Assembly: GCA_029582265.1 (NCBI GenBank) | Contig: CM055817.1 | Span: 60,327,152-60,391,151, forward strand | Reading direction: 5' to 3' | DNA length: 64,000 bases | DNA from: Zoroaster sp. YZ-2022 | Taxonomy: Eukaryota > Echinodermata > Asteroidea > Forcipulatida > Zoroasteridae | Shown here: in pieces, positions 11,313 to 22,800 of the stretch | Layout of the letters: each line of letters starts with the position of its first letter | Position numbering within the stretch: the first letter of the stretch is position 1 | The notes under the pieces: generated by a model | Seen by the model: only the letters and a program-made list of their open reading frames with translations | Told to the model about the DNA's origin: nothing | Databases searched by the model: none | Position numbers and translations under genes: made by a program

Positions 11313-11925
11313 CCACGCGCGCAGCAACCTAGTCTTGGTTCAAGACTGTGTTTCTATATTTTTGATACACGATCCGTTACCGCCTGCCGCACGACAGCAC
11401 TACACAAACCGCTGACACTTGTTTACATGTACACGAACCATTATCACACACGAACCGCTACAATCAAGAACCGCTACAATCACATGAACCGCTGTCAAAC
11501 ACAGTCTTGGGGATTTCATTAAATCTCCCACCGAAAATGGGAGTAAACCACTACTCATGTTATGCCAGCGCGACCAACATTTTTGGTGCGCACGCGCATA
11601 TACAACAACGGACTGCCGTACAGTTGTAGATCAGTGAACACTGATGATTTCGTTGCTATCGATTTTAAGAATAGTCAGACAAGTATTCACCAGTCTGAAT
11701 TTGTAAACAGATCAAAACAATTCTCGTTGTATTAAATACGAATTTTGTGTTTTCCCAACGAATACATTTTCACTATTTAAAAAAAATGTAACTTTCAATC
11801 AATGGTTGTTTTATGCATTGTATCATGACTCAGATAGTGGCCAGGCAATTTTGACAATAAATTATTACAAATGTTGTACTTTCTCATGTTGAGTTATGCC
11901 TAAATGACTGATTGTATTAACTTAC
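11313..11925. other. possible intron of a minus-strand gene; short gaaccgct repeats
   Basis: 11350-11500 holds several copies of a gaaccgct-containing motif spaced 15-30 bases apart. No second exon for the candidate minus-strand first exon at 11989-11926 was found here. Confidence 0.35.
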
Positions 11926-11989
11926 CTATTTGTCCATTGCATGGTACACACATACAGAACACAACCAGTATTCCTAAAATCCAACCCAT
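11926..11989 (-). CDS. candidate first coding exon with signal peptide (minus strand)
   Basis: On the minus strand an ATG at 11989, in context gcagaATGGG, opens a 64-nt exon that ends at a consensus donor (G|gtaagtt). It encodes MGWILGILVVFCMCV followed by PCNGQIG, which reads as a hydrophobic signal peptide with a small-residue cleavage zone around CNG. The exon ends in phase 1, the same phase used by every CUB and LDLa exon further on, but those are on the plus strand. It could start a divergent secreted or membrane protein gene, or be the missing start of the CUB/LDLa gene if the left contig is misoriented. The evidence is one short exon, so chance is not excluded. Confidence 0.45.
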
Positions 11990-12618
11990 TCTGCAGTTTT
12001 TATTCGAAGCATCAGGACAAAAATCTCTCATCGATAAACTAAAATCATGAGTTGATCTCCTGTCATACAGTAGGCCTACGTGTTGTCAAGTACAGCTTGA
12101 TACTACCCACAATTTACCGTCTACTCATCCTTAAAAAGGCGCGCACACAGTTGTTGATTCTGGTATATCCAGTATACGTGGCAACCTTCAAGAGCGCGCT
12201 CACCAAGACTTCATCGACCAATCGCAACAAAGCAATGAGAGATGCACAGCATCAATTATTGTCATGATAATGTTACAACAATAATTGGAATTGACTGGGA
12301 TGTTTGCCATCATCAACTTCACATCAAGTGAGTAATTAAATTGACATTAAGTAATTTTGAATCGAATTTAATAAATAATTAAATATTTGCTGAGCCCAAT
12401 TTTCTACTTAAAAGCTCTATGAAATTGGCTCCTGGATATAGAGTCAACCAGCTCAATGTGACCAGCCTTTGTATGGACCCAATACAAACTGTTGCATGTT
12501 GCGCATGTAAGCGCTTTGTATCAGACGTGTACGTAAGCTCTTGTGTTATCAAATACATGGTTAAAGCAGTTTCTAAATGTGGCTTTCTGTCCTAGCGTGC
12601 GCGCATTGATAGTACATA

Positions 12619-12775
12619 TGTCCACTTTTCCTAATTTTTATGAAATAAGTTTTCATTTTAATGAAAACATTTTAAATTTCATAATTTTTGTGAAAGAAAT
12701 TATCATTTTATTGCAATTTTTCAAAATTTGACTTTATTTACGTATTTTTTTCATAAAAATTAGGAAAAGTGGACT
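12619..12775. mobile_element. hairpin MITE-like element
   Basis: A terminal inverted repeat of about 26 bp (gtccacttttcctaattttt and its complement) bounds about 157 bp of very A+T-rich sequence. No coding capacity. It could be a MITE; no clear target duplication was identified. Confidence 0.6.
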
Positions 12776-13143
12776 TATGATTAAATCAAAATACTTTTGA
12801 ACATGTTAAACATTATTTTTGTTACTTCCGGTTCCAAAGCTGCCTTAACGATTTGTAATTGAACCCAAATTCCTTATACGTTCAAAAGCCGCGATTCTTG
12901 AGCCAGAAATTGAATAATATTTTGGGTCTTTACAACACATACGTTAAAGGCAAGTCCCAAGCTTTTTAATTTCTTCCGCAAATTTTTAAAAAAATGGGTG
13001 GTCAATGCATTTCCAAAGGGCTTCTGATGATCGTTGGAGCCAACACGTGCGAATTGAAGTGGCCGTGGTTTATGTTGGAATTACGTCACAGTTACCAACG
13101 GGACAAGTAACATCGTTTCGGTCCATTGCGTACTGAAAAGTAT
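12776..13143. other. non-coding stretch, nothing recognised
   Basis: No exon, repeat pairing or motif was recognised between the hairpin element and the Penelope-like element. Confidence 0.4.
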
Positions 13144-13213
13144 ACACTAGAGTGCAAGCTGGCCTAGTTCTTAGTAATGATGGACATTATAATTTATCCT
13201 TGTATAATACACA

Positions 13214-14197
13214 TTGTATCCCTCTGTTATGCAGTTTCATATAACATCCTTCCTTAAAACTAAAATAATTAAAGTCCCTTCTATGGATATTCTCCCAAAA
13301 GTTCACAAATTAGACTCTCCACCTTGTCCATCTAACGTATCAAAACTTAAAGGTCGTCCCATTATTACTGCTCATAGTTGGATTACCTCCCCTATTTCTA
13401 AAGCACTTGGTTTTTATTTAGATATTCTTTTAAGCAGGTTTGAAGATAAATTTACAGAATTTAACTTTCCCTGGCCTATTATTAATAGTTCTAATCAACT
13501 TATCGACCAAATCAAGACCTTAAATATTAATTATTTTGATGACATTTCCCTCATTTCTTTTGATTTTGAAAGTCTTTACACCAATATTACTCCATGTGAC
13601 ATCCATGATACTCTTTTTAAGATTACTTCAATTTGTGATTACCCTTTTAAATTTTTAAATAATTTTTTCAAACTTTACAATTTCACTTGCAAATATAGCA
13701 ATTTTTCAGTAGGTAATTTTCTTTTTAAACAAAATATCGGTGTTCAAATGGGTAGCTATCACTCAGCACAAATTGCTAACTTAATTTTAGCTTACAGAGA
13801 ATTTCTTTTTTTCAAAAATTTCAACAACCCTAATTTACTTATTTTTGTCAGGTATATTGATGATGGTCTCTTAATCACTCGTAACTCTATTAATTTTAGC
13901 CATAAATATGTCATTAATGCCCTCACCTCTGTTTACCCTAAATCTATACCAATCACTTTTACTATTAATAATAAAACCATTAATTTTTTAGACCTCCAGC
14001 TCTCTGTTGATCATTTTACTCTTTTAAATAATAAATTAAATTTCTTTATTTATCAGAAACCATTCCAAAAATTCAGCTATATTAATTTCACTTCCAATCA
14101 CAACCCCAATTATTTTTCTAGCATTATTAAAGGTGAATGCCATCGTTATAAAACCCACTCATCCTGTATCCACGAATATAGCCTAACCATATGTTAA
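13214..14197 (+). CDS. Penelope-like reverse transcriptase, main part
   Basis: 327 codons. The reverse transcriptase blocks are visible: MDILPKVHK near 24-32, GRPIIT near 47-52, motif A SFDFESLYTNI near 115-125, motif B VQMGSYHSAQIANL near 177-190, the catalytic motif C VRYIDDGLLI near 212-221 (both aspartates present), and NFLDLQLS in the thumb-proximal region. This set is characteristic of Penelope-like elements rather than LINEs or LTR elements. The ATG used is simply the first in frame; homology may begin slightly later. The frame ends early and the protein continues in the overlapping next frame, so a frameshift near 14185 is inferred. Product: reverse transcriptase for the element's own mobilisation. 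Confidence 0.8.
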   Translation: MYPSVMQFHITSFLKTKIIKVPSMDILPKVHKLDSPPCPSNVSKLKGRPIITAHSWITSPISKALGFYLDILLSRFEDKFTEFNFPWPIINSSNQLIDQIKTLNINYFDDISLISFDFESLYTNITPCDIHDTLFKITSICDYPFKFLNNFFKLYNFTCKYSNFSVGNFLFKQNIGVQMGSYHSAQIANLILAYREFLFFKNFNNPNLLIFVRYIDDGLLITRNSINFSHKYVINALTSVYPKSIPITFTINNKTINFLDLQLSVDHFTLLNNKLNFFIYQKPFQKFSYINFTSNHNPNYFSSIIKGECHRYKTHSSCIHEYSLTIC

Positions 14198-14499
14198 AAC
14201 TATTTTCAATTAGCGGTTTTCATAGGTCTTTTATTAACAGATTTAAGCTTAAATATCATCATACTTTTTCCCGCAAACCTTTTTTGTCTAATTGTAACGT
14301 TAAACCTATTTTTTGTACTGTTAAGTTTAACAAAACCAGTAATAATAGTTTCTATGCTCGTAAGGTTATTAACAAATACAAACATCTTATCAAGAACCGT
14401 TTCTCTATGTTTATAATTTCATCTAATGATATCAAACTTAAACAACTGTTTTGTACTAGTAGCAAACTTCACAAGAAAATCTGCTCTTTCAAACCTTAA
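14191..14499 (+). pseudogene. Penelope-like reverse transcriptase, C-terminal part in a shifted frame
   Basis: 102 codons overlapping the previous frame by 7 bases. It is basic and A+T-rich, and contains NNSFYARKVINKYKHL and CTSSKLHKKI, comparable in position to the region after the thumb of Penelope-like proteins. No GIY-YIG signature follows. The overlap is best explained by a one-base frameshift in an old copy. Confidence 0.55.
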
Positions 14500-16351
14500 A
14501 TTATTAGACTTACTTTTTGCATCATCCATGTATTGTTTCCTTTATCTGTCCAGTATCACATTATATTTCCATCCATGCATTATTTCCTTAGGCGTTTTTT
14601 CATATTACTTTTCATTTTTTCTCGTCACAATTTTTGATACATCCTGTACTTCCTGAATAATTAGGACCTAATTGTTGTATCACAATCAACATGTAATTTT
14701 CCATGTTTTCCATCATCATTCAGTTCTTTATAAATGTTTCAATCACTGAGCCTGACTGTTGTTTTTCCTCCTCGCATTTTACACATGACCGTTTTGCCTT
14801 TCATTACCGCTATATTTGTCTTGTATACTGTTCTCCATAAGTTCACTACAGCATTTATCTTGTATACTGTTCTCCATAAGTTCACTACAGCTAAATTCTT
14901 TTCATTTATCACACATGTCGTCCGTGACATTACACTTGTCCATCGCTACTCCATCTGTGAATAAATTTATAAATAATTTAGTAGTCTTTTTCTTATAATT
15001 TCTCTTTTTTAATTTTATTTTCAAACAATTTTTTTATATTTATTATTAGCTTTAATCTTAATAAATTTAATGATTCTTAGTCCAACATAACATTCTAAGT
15101 TTTTGTTAATTTTACTTTAATCCCTAAATTGTGATTAATTCCTTGGCTTAATTAAACTGTTTCACATATACATATATCAATACACTTCAACGTCTCCTCT
15201 TTTTAATTATCTTTTAAGGTACTTTAATAACTTAGTAATGTCTTCTAGTGTTTTTAGTTTAAATTTGTTGTCGACTTTTTCCTTTAATACATCTTGTTTT
15301 CTTTCGCTTAACCATTTCACCCTCCATGTGCTAGCATACACGGCTTCCTCATGTCCCGTTATTTCGGTGTATTGATTCGCTGTCCACCATTGCCCCTTCT
15401 GCTTCCATCTTGTTGTACTTCGGTACTAGTACTTGGCTAGTTCGTCTCTACATTTCATCGTGGTCGGTTCACATTGATTTCACTCAGATTTTTTTGTTTT
15501 TCATATATTGTCCTTTTCTTTAAACTATCGCCGTTTTAATTGCTCGTCTTGGTAGTTTTTTGTTTTGTACTTTTAGCCATTTTTGTAGTACTTCGTACTG
15601 ATACATCTTGTCCATTATTTGGTGTGTCATATAGTTTATTGACCGCGCGCGACGCGACGTTTGTACTATGCATCCTGCATACAAGTGGTTATGTGTACAC
15701 GCACAGTCAATACATAATGTTTACTGCGTGCGCGCCCTCATACGCTGTTCATCGTCACTATACCAACTAGCAATCACACCATTCTTCTATTACCTTTCAT
15801 TTAATTCTTGTTGTAGTTTCATTTGCCAACACTAACTGGTACCCACTCTTACTCTGTTTTATTTTTATATAAACTTCATCAACATTTGTATTACTTTTAC
15901 TAATAACACAATTGTATCACTTTTGTTTCGTAACTCTTTTTTAATCAATATAAACATCAATTTTATTTTTTTCTTGACCCCATGTCATATATTTTTTATG
16001 TTATTCAGAAATAAATACCTGCAACTTAAACATAATGTATTTTATTATCATTTTCCAATCATATTTTTTTAACCTTCTTCATTTAAAAAAAAAATAAAAA
16101 TTCTTATAATAAATCATACAACACATCTAGCATCCACAACCCTCTATATATATTTTTTTTGTATAAATGTTCTTCCTTTCGTGCCGAGTTTGACAAAGTC
16201 TGAATCTTTATAATCAGTTGTCACTCTCATTCTACGCACTTCTTGGAATAGTTTTAATCCATTTGTCCACGGTGATGGAATTAACGTTCTTGCATATCGT
16301 GAGATATGTTTAGGGCTAAATAAACCTTATGTTTATTTATAATCAAAATTA
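14500..16351. other. T-rich 3' part of the Penelope-like element
   Basis: No convincing frame was found. A 39-bp block containing tgttctccataagttcacta is duplicated in tandem near 14815-14890. 15640-15740 is locally CpG-rich (gaccgcgcgcgacgcgacg). The rest is A/T homopolymer-rich. Confidence 0.45.
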
Positions 16352-16450
16352 TACACAAGAGTGCAAGCTGGCCTAGTTCTTAGTAATGATGGACATTATA
16401 ATTTGTCCTTGTATAATACACATTGTATCCATCTGTTATGCAGTTTTATA

Positions 16451-16891
16451 TAAGTTTATAAGAAATACAGGCATACTCAATATATATGAATGACAATGAA
16501 CGAGTCATTGTGCATTTGTGTGCGAATAATGTGCTTATTTATTTCACGTACTCAAATTACATACACTGATAATCATTAGGAGTCGCTATAAATTCAATCT
16601 CAAAACTTGCTGAGGGTGTACTCCACTAAAATAATTATGCGCCGAGCTGTTATGCCCTCAATATTTTCTGAAAAACAAAGATTTGAGGCCGTATAATAAA
16701 CAGGGACTGTGTAAAAATGGTCCAATAACATGACCTGGGGGTCCTTGACCTCCAAATTTCAGTATTTTGGACACATTAGGCCTTTAAAAAAATGTTGTAA
16801 TTTGGATGCTTTTCAGTATGGGCGTTTCCACTAGTGTAGATGGTGGTTTCCATTGGGATGAGAATAACTCGACGGGCCTCTGTACTATCCA
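16451..16891. other. non-coding stretch before the assembly gap
   Basis: No exon or known repeat was recognised in the last 440 bases of the left contig. Confidence 0.4.
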
Positions 16892-17391
16892 NNNNNNNNN
16901 NNNNNNNNNNNNNNNNNNNNNNNNNNNNNNNNNNNNNNNNNNNNNNNNNNNNNNNNNNNNNNNNNNNNNNNNNNNNNNNNNNNNNNNNNNNNNNNNNNNN
17001 NNNNNNNNNNNNNNNNNNNNNNNNNNNNNNNNNNNNNNNNNNNNNNNNNNNNNNNNNNNNNNNNNNNNNNNNNNNNNNNNNNNNNNNNNNNNNNNNNNNN
17101 NNNNNNNNNNNNNNNNNNNNNNNNNNNNNNNNNNNNNNNNNNNNNNNNNNNNNNNNNNNNNNNNNNNNNNNNNNNNNNNNNNNNNNNNNNNNNNNNNNNN
17201 NNNNNNNNNNNNNNNNNNNNNNNNNNNNNNNNNNNNNNNNNNNNNNNNNNNNNNNNNNNNNNNNNNNNNNNNNNNNNNNNNNNNNNNNNNNNNNNNNNNN
17301 NNNNNNNNNNNNNNNNNNNNNNNNNNNNNNNNNNNNNNNNNNNNNNNNNNNNNNNNNNNNNNNNNNNNNNNNNNNNNNNNNNNNNNNNNNN
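16892..17391. other. assembly gap, exactly 500 N
   Basis: 500 consecutive undetermined bases. The round number suggests a scaffolding placeholder, so distance and orientation across it are not guaranteed by sequence. Confidence 0.99.
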
Positions 17392-17444
17392 GCCCAAGGG
17401 GGCATTAGATAATTGGCATAAGTGGATACCGCCACCAACATAGA

Positions 17445-17516
17445 GACTGGTTAGCTCAGTTGGTAGAGAACTCGTGCGGTATTCGAGAGGTCGTGGGTTC
17501 GAATCCAGCATCAGCT
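17445..17516 (+). tRNA. tRNA-derived sequence (tRNA pseudogene or SINE head)
   Basis: A good A box (tagctcagttgg) and B box (gggttcgaatcc) are correctly spaced, with an anticodon-arm-like ctcg...cgag hairpin between them. The acceptor ends do not pair well, so a functional tRNA is unlikely. It is best read as a tRNA-derived repeat. Confidence 0.5.
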
Positions 17517-17649
17517 AGTTTTCTTTTATCTAAAATCACACCCAGATCATAAAGTTGCAACTGAGTAAAACTGTAATCAAATAAATCACAAGGAAAACTT
17601 CTTAGGTACATAAATAAAGTCTTTTAGGTGAAATAAGAAAAATTTACTT

Positions 17650-17712
17650 GAGCAGGATTTGAACTAGTTACCCACAGATTACCGGCGCTCTACCAATTAA
17701 CCTATCTCATCT
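17650..17712 (-). tRNA. second tRNA-derived sequence, opposite orientation
   Basis: On the minus strand an A-box-like taggttaattgg and a B-box-like agttcaaatcc are spaced as in a tRNA. It faces the tRNA-like block at 17445-17516, about 130 bases away. Both are degenerate. Confidence 0.45.
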
Positions 17713-17799
17713 AATCCTATAGCCCTATTGATCATTATCAAAATCTGAGTAAAATAATTACAAAGATTGCCTTGACATGCTGTAAACCTTTGTTTTTAG

Positions 17800-17913
17800 G
17801 TGTGTGTAATGATGAGCAGATACTCTGTAAGCCGGATAGAAAGTGTCTACCAATAAGAACTGCTTGCAATGGCGCCTTGGATTGCCCAGATTACACGGAT
17901 GAAATAAGCTGTG
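17800..17913 (+). CDS. exon LDLa-0
   Basis: 114-nt phase 1-1 exon between tgtttttag and gtgagt. Translation has six cysteines in LDLa spacing ([16 protein letters not shown], then [15 protein letters not shown]) with the DxxDE-type acidic end that binds calcium; the usual CDG is CNG. It differs clearly from the cassette LDLa exons, and is the first host exon after the assembly gap. Confidence 0.85.
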
Positions 17914-19799
17914 GTGAGTGCCAACATTTATTTTTACTTGCTGTGTTCTTAATAATTTTAGTTATGCCATAAACACCTGTATTATCTAGAGTCACTAGCT
18001 TTGGGTGCCCAATATCCACTCCGCCACTCAATCACATTTGTCATAATTATTGTATTGAGTGATTGGAAAATAATATAAACTGAACTAAACTGAACAATTT
18101 GTGATAGACATCTCTTTACCTGAAAACAATTATTTTTGCCTTTCTTCTATCTTTCTAACTATCTTCCTGTGACTTCTCTTCTGTATCCGTCTTCATTTTA
18201 TTTTTGGTTAGTAGCATTTTCCAGCACCATTTTCAAAAGTAGTGTTATACACACTCACTGGCCAAAGTATTGCAACATGCTCAAAATAGCACTTTACAAG
18301 TAACAGGTGAGATGACTTAATCCGATTTCATCGATCGTGTATTACATAATTTCCGAGCAAGAACAGTAAAAGAACATTGACTTCAAACACAGGCACTTTC
18401 AAGAAGTATTAAGTAGTGTAAATAAAATAAAATAAATTATTGTAACACAGTTCTCCAAACTGAACTTTGGGGATGTTGCAATACTTATGGCCAATAAAGT
18501 GTAACTTGTGGCTTTCTAGGCAAGTAAGAACGACATTTTATTCATCTGTCTAAATGAAGACGTTGCTTTTACTTGGTGTTACTGCAAACCTATGCTCTAA
18601 TTATCACATAATACATGTAAATATATCACCTTTCCAATAGTAGTGTTATATCAACGTTCTTTGAATAATGAATCTATTTTACTTCATCTGATTTGTTGCC
18701 CAGACATATGCGGTACTTCAAATAACCATCTGCGATTTGGAGAAGCGCTTACAATTCTTGGGGAATTGAACTTCCAAGACGGAAATGCAATCATCCAATT
18801 TGCCGTTTATTCTGGAACGTCAGCATCGTTCCCTAATACTGATGATGTTTCTTCAATCAAGTATTCGTTTAGTTTGCCTATCTTGTGTGTTTGGAAATTC
18901 ACTGAGCCGCCAGGAAGTCGAATCCGAATGAGAGATTCTTGAATTTTCCAGTTCTAGTCATACTTTGAAAGTTGGAAATGGATTCGATCCTTCTGACGGA
19001 GCCGATTGCAGTATTGGAAGAGGAGTTGCAGTACGCGATGGAGGTGTTGTCTGTTGATTCGGGGAGTCTGGATAGTGCTGGAATCGAAGTCGTCGTACGG
19101 ATCATTGTATAAACTAAGAATTGTATTGACGGTTTATAACATGACTGGTAGGTTTTATTCGTGTTTTATATTATTGATTTATTAAGCAATACAATCTTCT
19201 TTACATCTGAATTACAATAATATTACAGTTAAATGGCTCATGAAATTATAACGTTTTAACTGAAGCCTTAAACAAAATTAGTTTAAAAAAAAAAAACAAA
19301 ACAAAACAAACATTTGCGTTGTTTCCAATTACCGAGTACTTTTGAAGGATTGGCTGAACTCGAAATCCATGGTGTTCAAATAAAACCCTAAACCTAAATC
19401 TCTCACCTGCAAGAATTTTTAAAATAAGAGCTATATCATATAAGCTTATGACTAGGGGCTGTATTGAATTAATTCACAATGTATTTCTTTTCTCTATTAT
19501 TCGATAAAATAGATTTCGAATCTAAATGGCTTTAATTTGAATTTTGATTTTTCTTGATCATAATTTAAGGAGTGTGATGACGATCAGTTTTGTATGCCCA
19601 TCTGGTCTTCAATGCCTTAATACATCGTCTATCTGTGACGGCCGACTGGACTGCGATGCTTACGTGGATGAATTAGGGTGTGGTAAGGGAAAACTACAGG
19701 AGTAATTAGTTTTCTCTAAAAATCTTCCAAATTATTCCTCGAGGCGGGCACTATTTGTAATTAGCCAGTCATCTAAATATTTTAGATGTTTTTATTTTT

Positions 19800-19830
<31 letters not shown>

Positions 19831-22800
19831 TTTTATCTTGTGAGCGGACGTGTTTCTCTCGAGCTCCTGCGTAAGTCTTACATTTTAGCTTTCCTGACCT
19901 TGTATGGTCCCTGTTTTCACCCAATTTTGTATTATATTGTATATAGATATTGCTAGACCAAGTCCACCCTGTATATTTGTTCATTTGTTGTATTTTAACT
20001 CATTTTTGGTTCATGCTTGTTGGGTTCTTTGCTTTGCTGGCCATCGCTGGCCGCGCGGGCAGTCCTTTCCACTGTTGGGCGTCAGGCGTGTCCACGGACG
20101 CCCATACCAATCCATTGTTCCTGGTGCCGAACCATTCCCGGGCGTCACCAGGAACAATGGCATTGCATTTCAGTTATAGAAAACGTGTCACTCAATAACT
20201 ATCTCACCAGTTTTCTCGTTCTTTCCCAATCTTCGTATCTGTTCAGCGAGTAGAATTTCCAAAAATCGTATCGCTGTTTAACTGAGCTCGAGGATGATGT
20301 CGCTGACGCCATATCCCACGGGTTGACGCACGGCGACTCATTTCTCGAGCTCTCCCTCTTGTTCAACCCACTACTCCGTCTGACCCTCTCTAACGTGTAC
20401 CTGAAATTCCAAACTATTTCCTTGCACAAAATATCTCTAGTTTTTGTAAAGTTGTATCCCCTATCCGACCCATACCCATAGGAATGAAAACAAGGATCTC
20501 TCTCTCATGTAATGTCTTTTCGTCGGCAAGTCAGGTATTGTTCAAGCCAAATATCACCCCTCCTGACAGCATAAACGTCTCCTTCTCCGGTATTAACTAT
20601 CGTGTCTTTCTTTCCACGGAGACGGTCCGCTGCTTCAACTGCGGAGAGTACGGTCATATTAGTAGATCTTGCAAGAAACCCCCACCCGTGATAATCAACA
20701 AGGTAAGCCCGACAATCCCTGAACCCCCTCCCACTTTCAAGCATCAGAAGTCCGACCCTAAACATCCTGCCAAAACATCCAAAACCCTTTAACCTCTCCT
20801 CCAGTTCCCGAACGCGGCCCCCGAACTTTGTCGGGGACCGAGGGCTCTCAAGCCGAACCTGTCGCGAGCGGCAGATCTTGGGCCTGACCTGCGTCGGGGC
20901 CCGGGGTCTCTGCAGGTGCCTCTACGCACGTCTGCTCGGGCCCAGTCTGCTGCGGCCGCTCCGGCTTCTGCCCGGCCTCACCGGGGCTTCAGCTGTGAGC
21001 GGTGGACGCCGGGACTCCCTGTTGGGATCCCCGGTTCCCGATCCCGCAGTGCCCGGGGTGGGGTGCCTGGGCCCACGCTGGGCACTCCTCTGCCTCCGGT
21101 GCCGACGAAATGGGACACCAACACTTCATCTGGGGCGCCCACCTGCCCCGACGAGATTGTATTCCGATGCCGTGACTAAACGCAAATTCTCCCCTACCCA
21201 ATCCCCTGATGAAGGTCCCCGCCTGATTCCCCTGAAGTCTCCTAACTCCCAACGAAAACTAAGGAAAAAAAACCAACCGACGGCCCCCACAGAACCCAGC
21301 CCCCCCCCGCTAACCCAAGCTCTAGACTTCACCCGAAAACCCACGGAATCGCCAGATACTTCCACCCAATCCTCCCCCACCCCTTCATCCCAACCCACCC
21401 CGACCCCTTCATCCCAACCCACCCCACTCCCTTCCTCCCAACCCACCCCACTCCCTTCCTCCCAACCCACCCCACCCCTTCCTCCCAACCCACCCCTCTC
21501 CTTCCTCCCAACCCATCCCACCCCTTCCTCCCAACCCACCCTCTCCTTCACCCACCCCACTCCCTTCACCCACCCCTGACCCTACCCTAGTTGTCCCTGA
21601 AACCCCTCATCCAATCCCAATACCCCTTCCCCCGCTCCATCCACTCTTACCACCATGTCCACCTCTGACCGTCTCTCCGTGGATGAAGCCAGCGAGGACT
21701 CGTCTCTGTGGGAGGAGGAGGAAGAAGCCTATCCTACCTCCTCCCAACCCTCAATAAACCTCTCAATCACCAAGACCTTGTTGCATTCATCTCGTCTGTG
21801 AAATGTCAACGGAAACCTATAGAAATCGCACGCAATTCACCCATAACATACCTGGACCTTAATTCGTCAACTCAAGCCCTTACGTAACAGCCCACTCCTT
21901 CAAAATGCTATGCAGCAGAGGATAAAAAACTCTAAAAAACTCGATGCTAAATAACACTCTTACCATGGATTTCTTTGTTAGATTCTTTTCCTCTCCTTTA
22001 TGGCACTGTCAATTAATTACCCTTAACACCGAGAATGTTGCAATATCACCCGTAATGCTCTCTCTGAAAGATTATTTTGAACTTCTTGCGCCCAAAATGA
22101 TATTATTCTTTTCAGGAAACTTATAACGATAAAAGTAATCACCCCTGCTGGAAAAATTGGCCCAACTACATCCCTATTTGTGCTCCTGGGGAGTGCACCG
22201 GGATCTGAGTCACCACACTTATTCATCGCAATATCGAAGCAATAGCCTCCGGTGTTATCGCCAGTGGTTCTATTTTATATGTAAAAGTTAAAATTAATAA
22301 TGATATCTTCAATATAGGTGGACTTGGTTAGCTTGTCTCCAAGCACGCCTCACTTTCAGATTCAACAGTATTCAACATTATTCCAATTTAATTCCCCATC
22401 CTTGTTTCTGTCTAATGGTTACTTACTTCTCTTCGACAATACAAACGCTTGATTCTTGATTACCAAACTTTCTTACTGATATCGATTCCAAATATCTCAC
22501 CAGTCTGCCTGTTTTCTACAGTGAGGTCCTGCGTGCTTGGATGACACTTGGAGCTCGAGTTGAAACACCCGCCAAATCAATCAACCATGTTATAAATCTC
22601 CCCCTAATCTACCCTCCTTTTATCCGTGTCTTGCCTCGGGCACTCAGTTCTCTCTGCTCGACCTCGCGGGTGGAGTCAGGCTCGTCAGACACCTCATCAA
22701 CCTGAACACCGGCACCTGGCTGAATGCTGAGGATCTTCACTTTTCAACCTCGGTCTCCGTCTCCCTTCACTTCGTATTCTACATAATGAACTCTCTCGCC

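Larger units (their letters stand above)
13144..16450 (+). mobile_element. Penelope-like element framed by direct repeats
   Basis: About 105 bp at 13144-13248 recur at 16352-16456 with about five mismatches (shared core gtgcaagctggcctagttct). The reverse transcriptase frames lie directly after the first copy. Penelope-like elements typically carry such LTR-like direct repeats arising from partial tandem copies. Between the ORFs and the right repeat lie about 1.85 kb of T-rich sequence with a 39-bp local tandem duplication near 14815-14890 but no GIY-YIG endonuclease frame that could be recognised. Base composition is markedly more A+T-rich than the host exons. Confidence 0.65.

Noticed and set aside
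18899..19105. Minus-strand 68-codon ORFs opposite several CUB exons
   Set aside because: Shadow frames of conserved plus-strand exons.
20878..21579. 233-codon proline-rich ORF and its minus-strand counterpart
   Set aside because: Lies inside broken LINE-A ORF1 and owes its length to C-rich tandem repeats; no independent gene.
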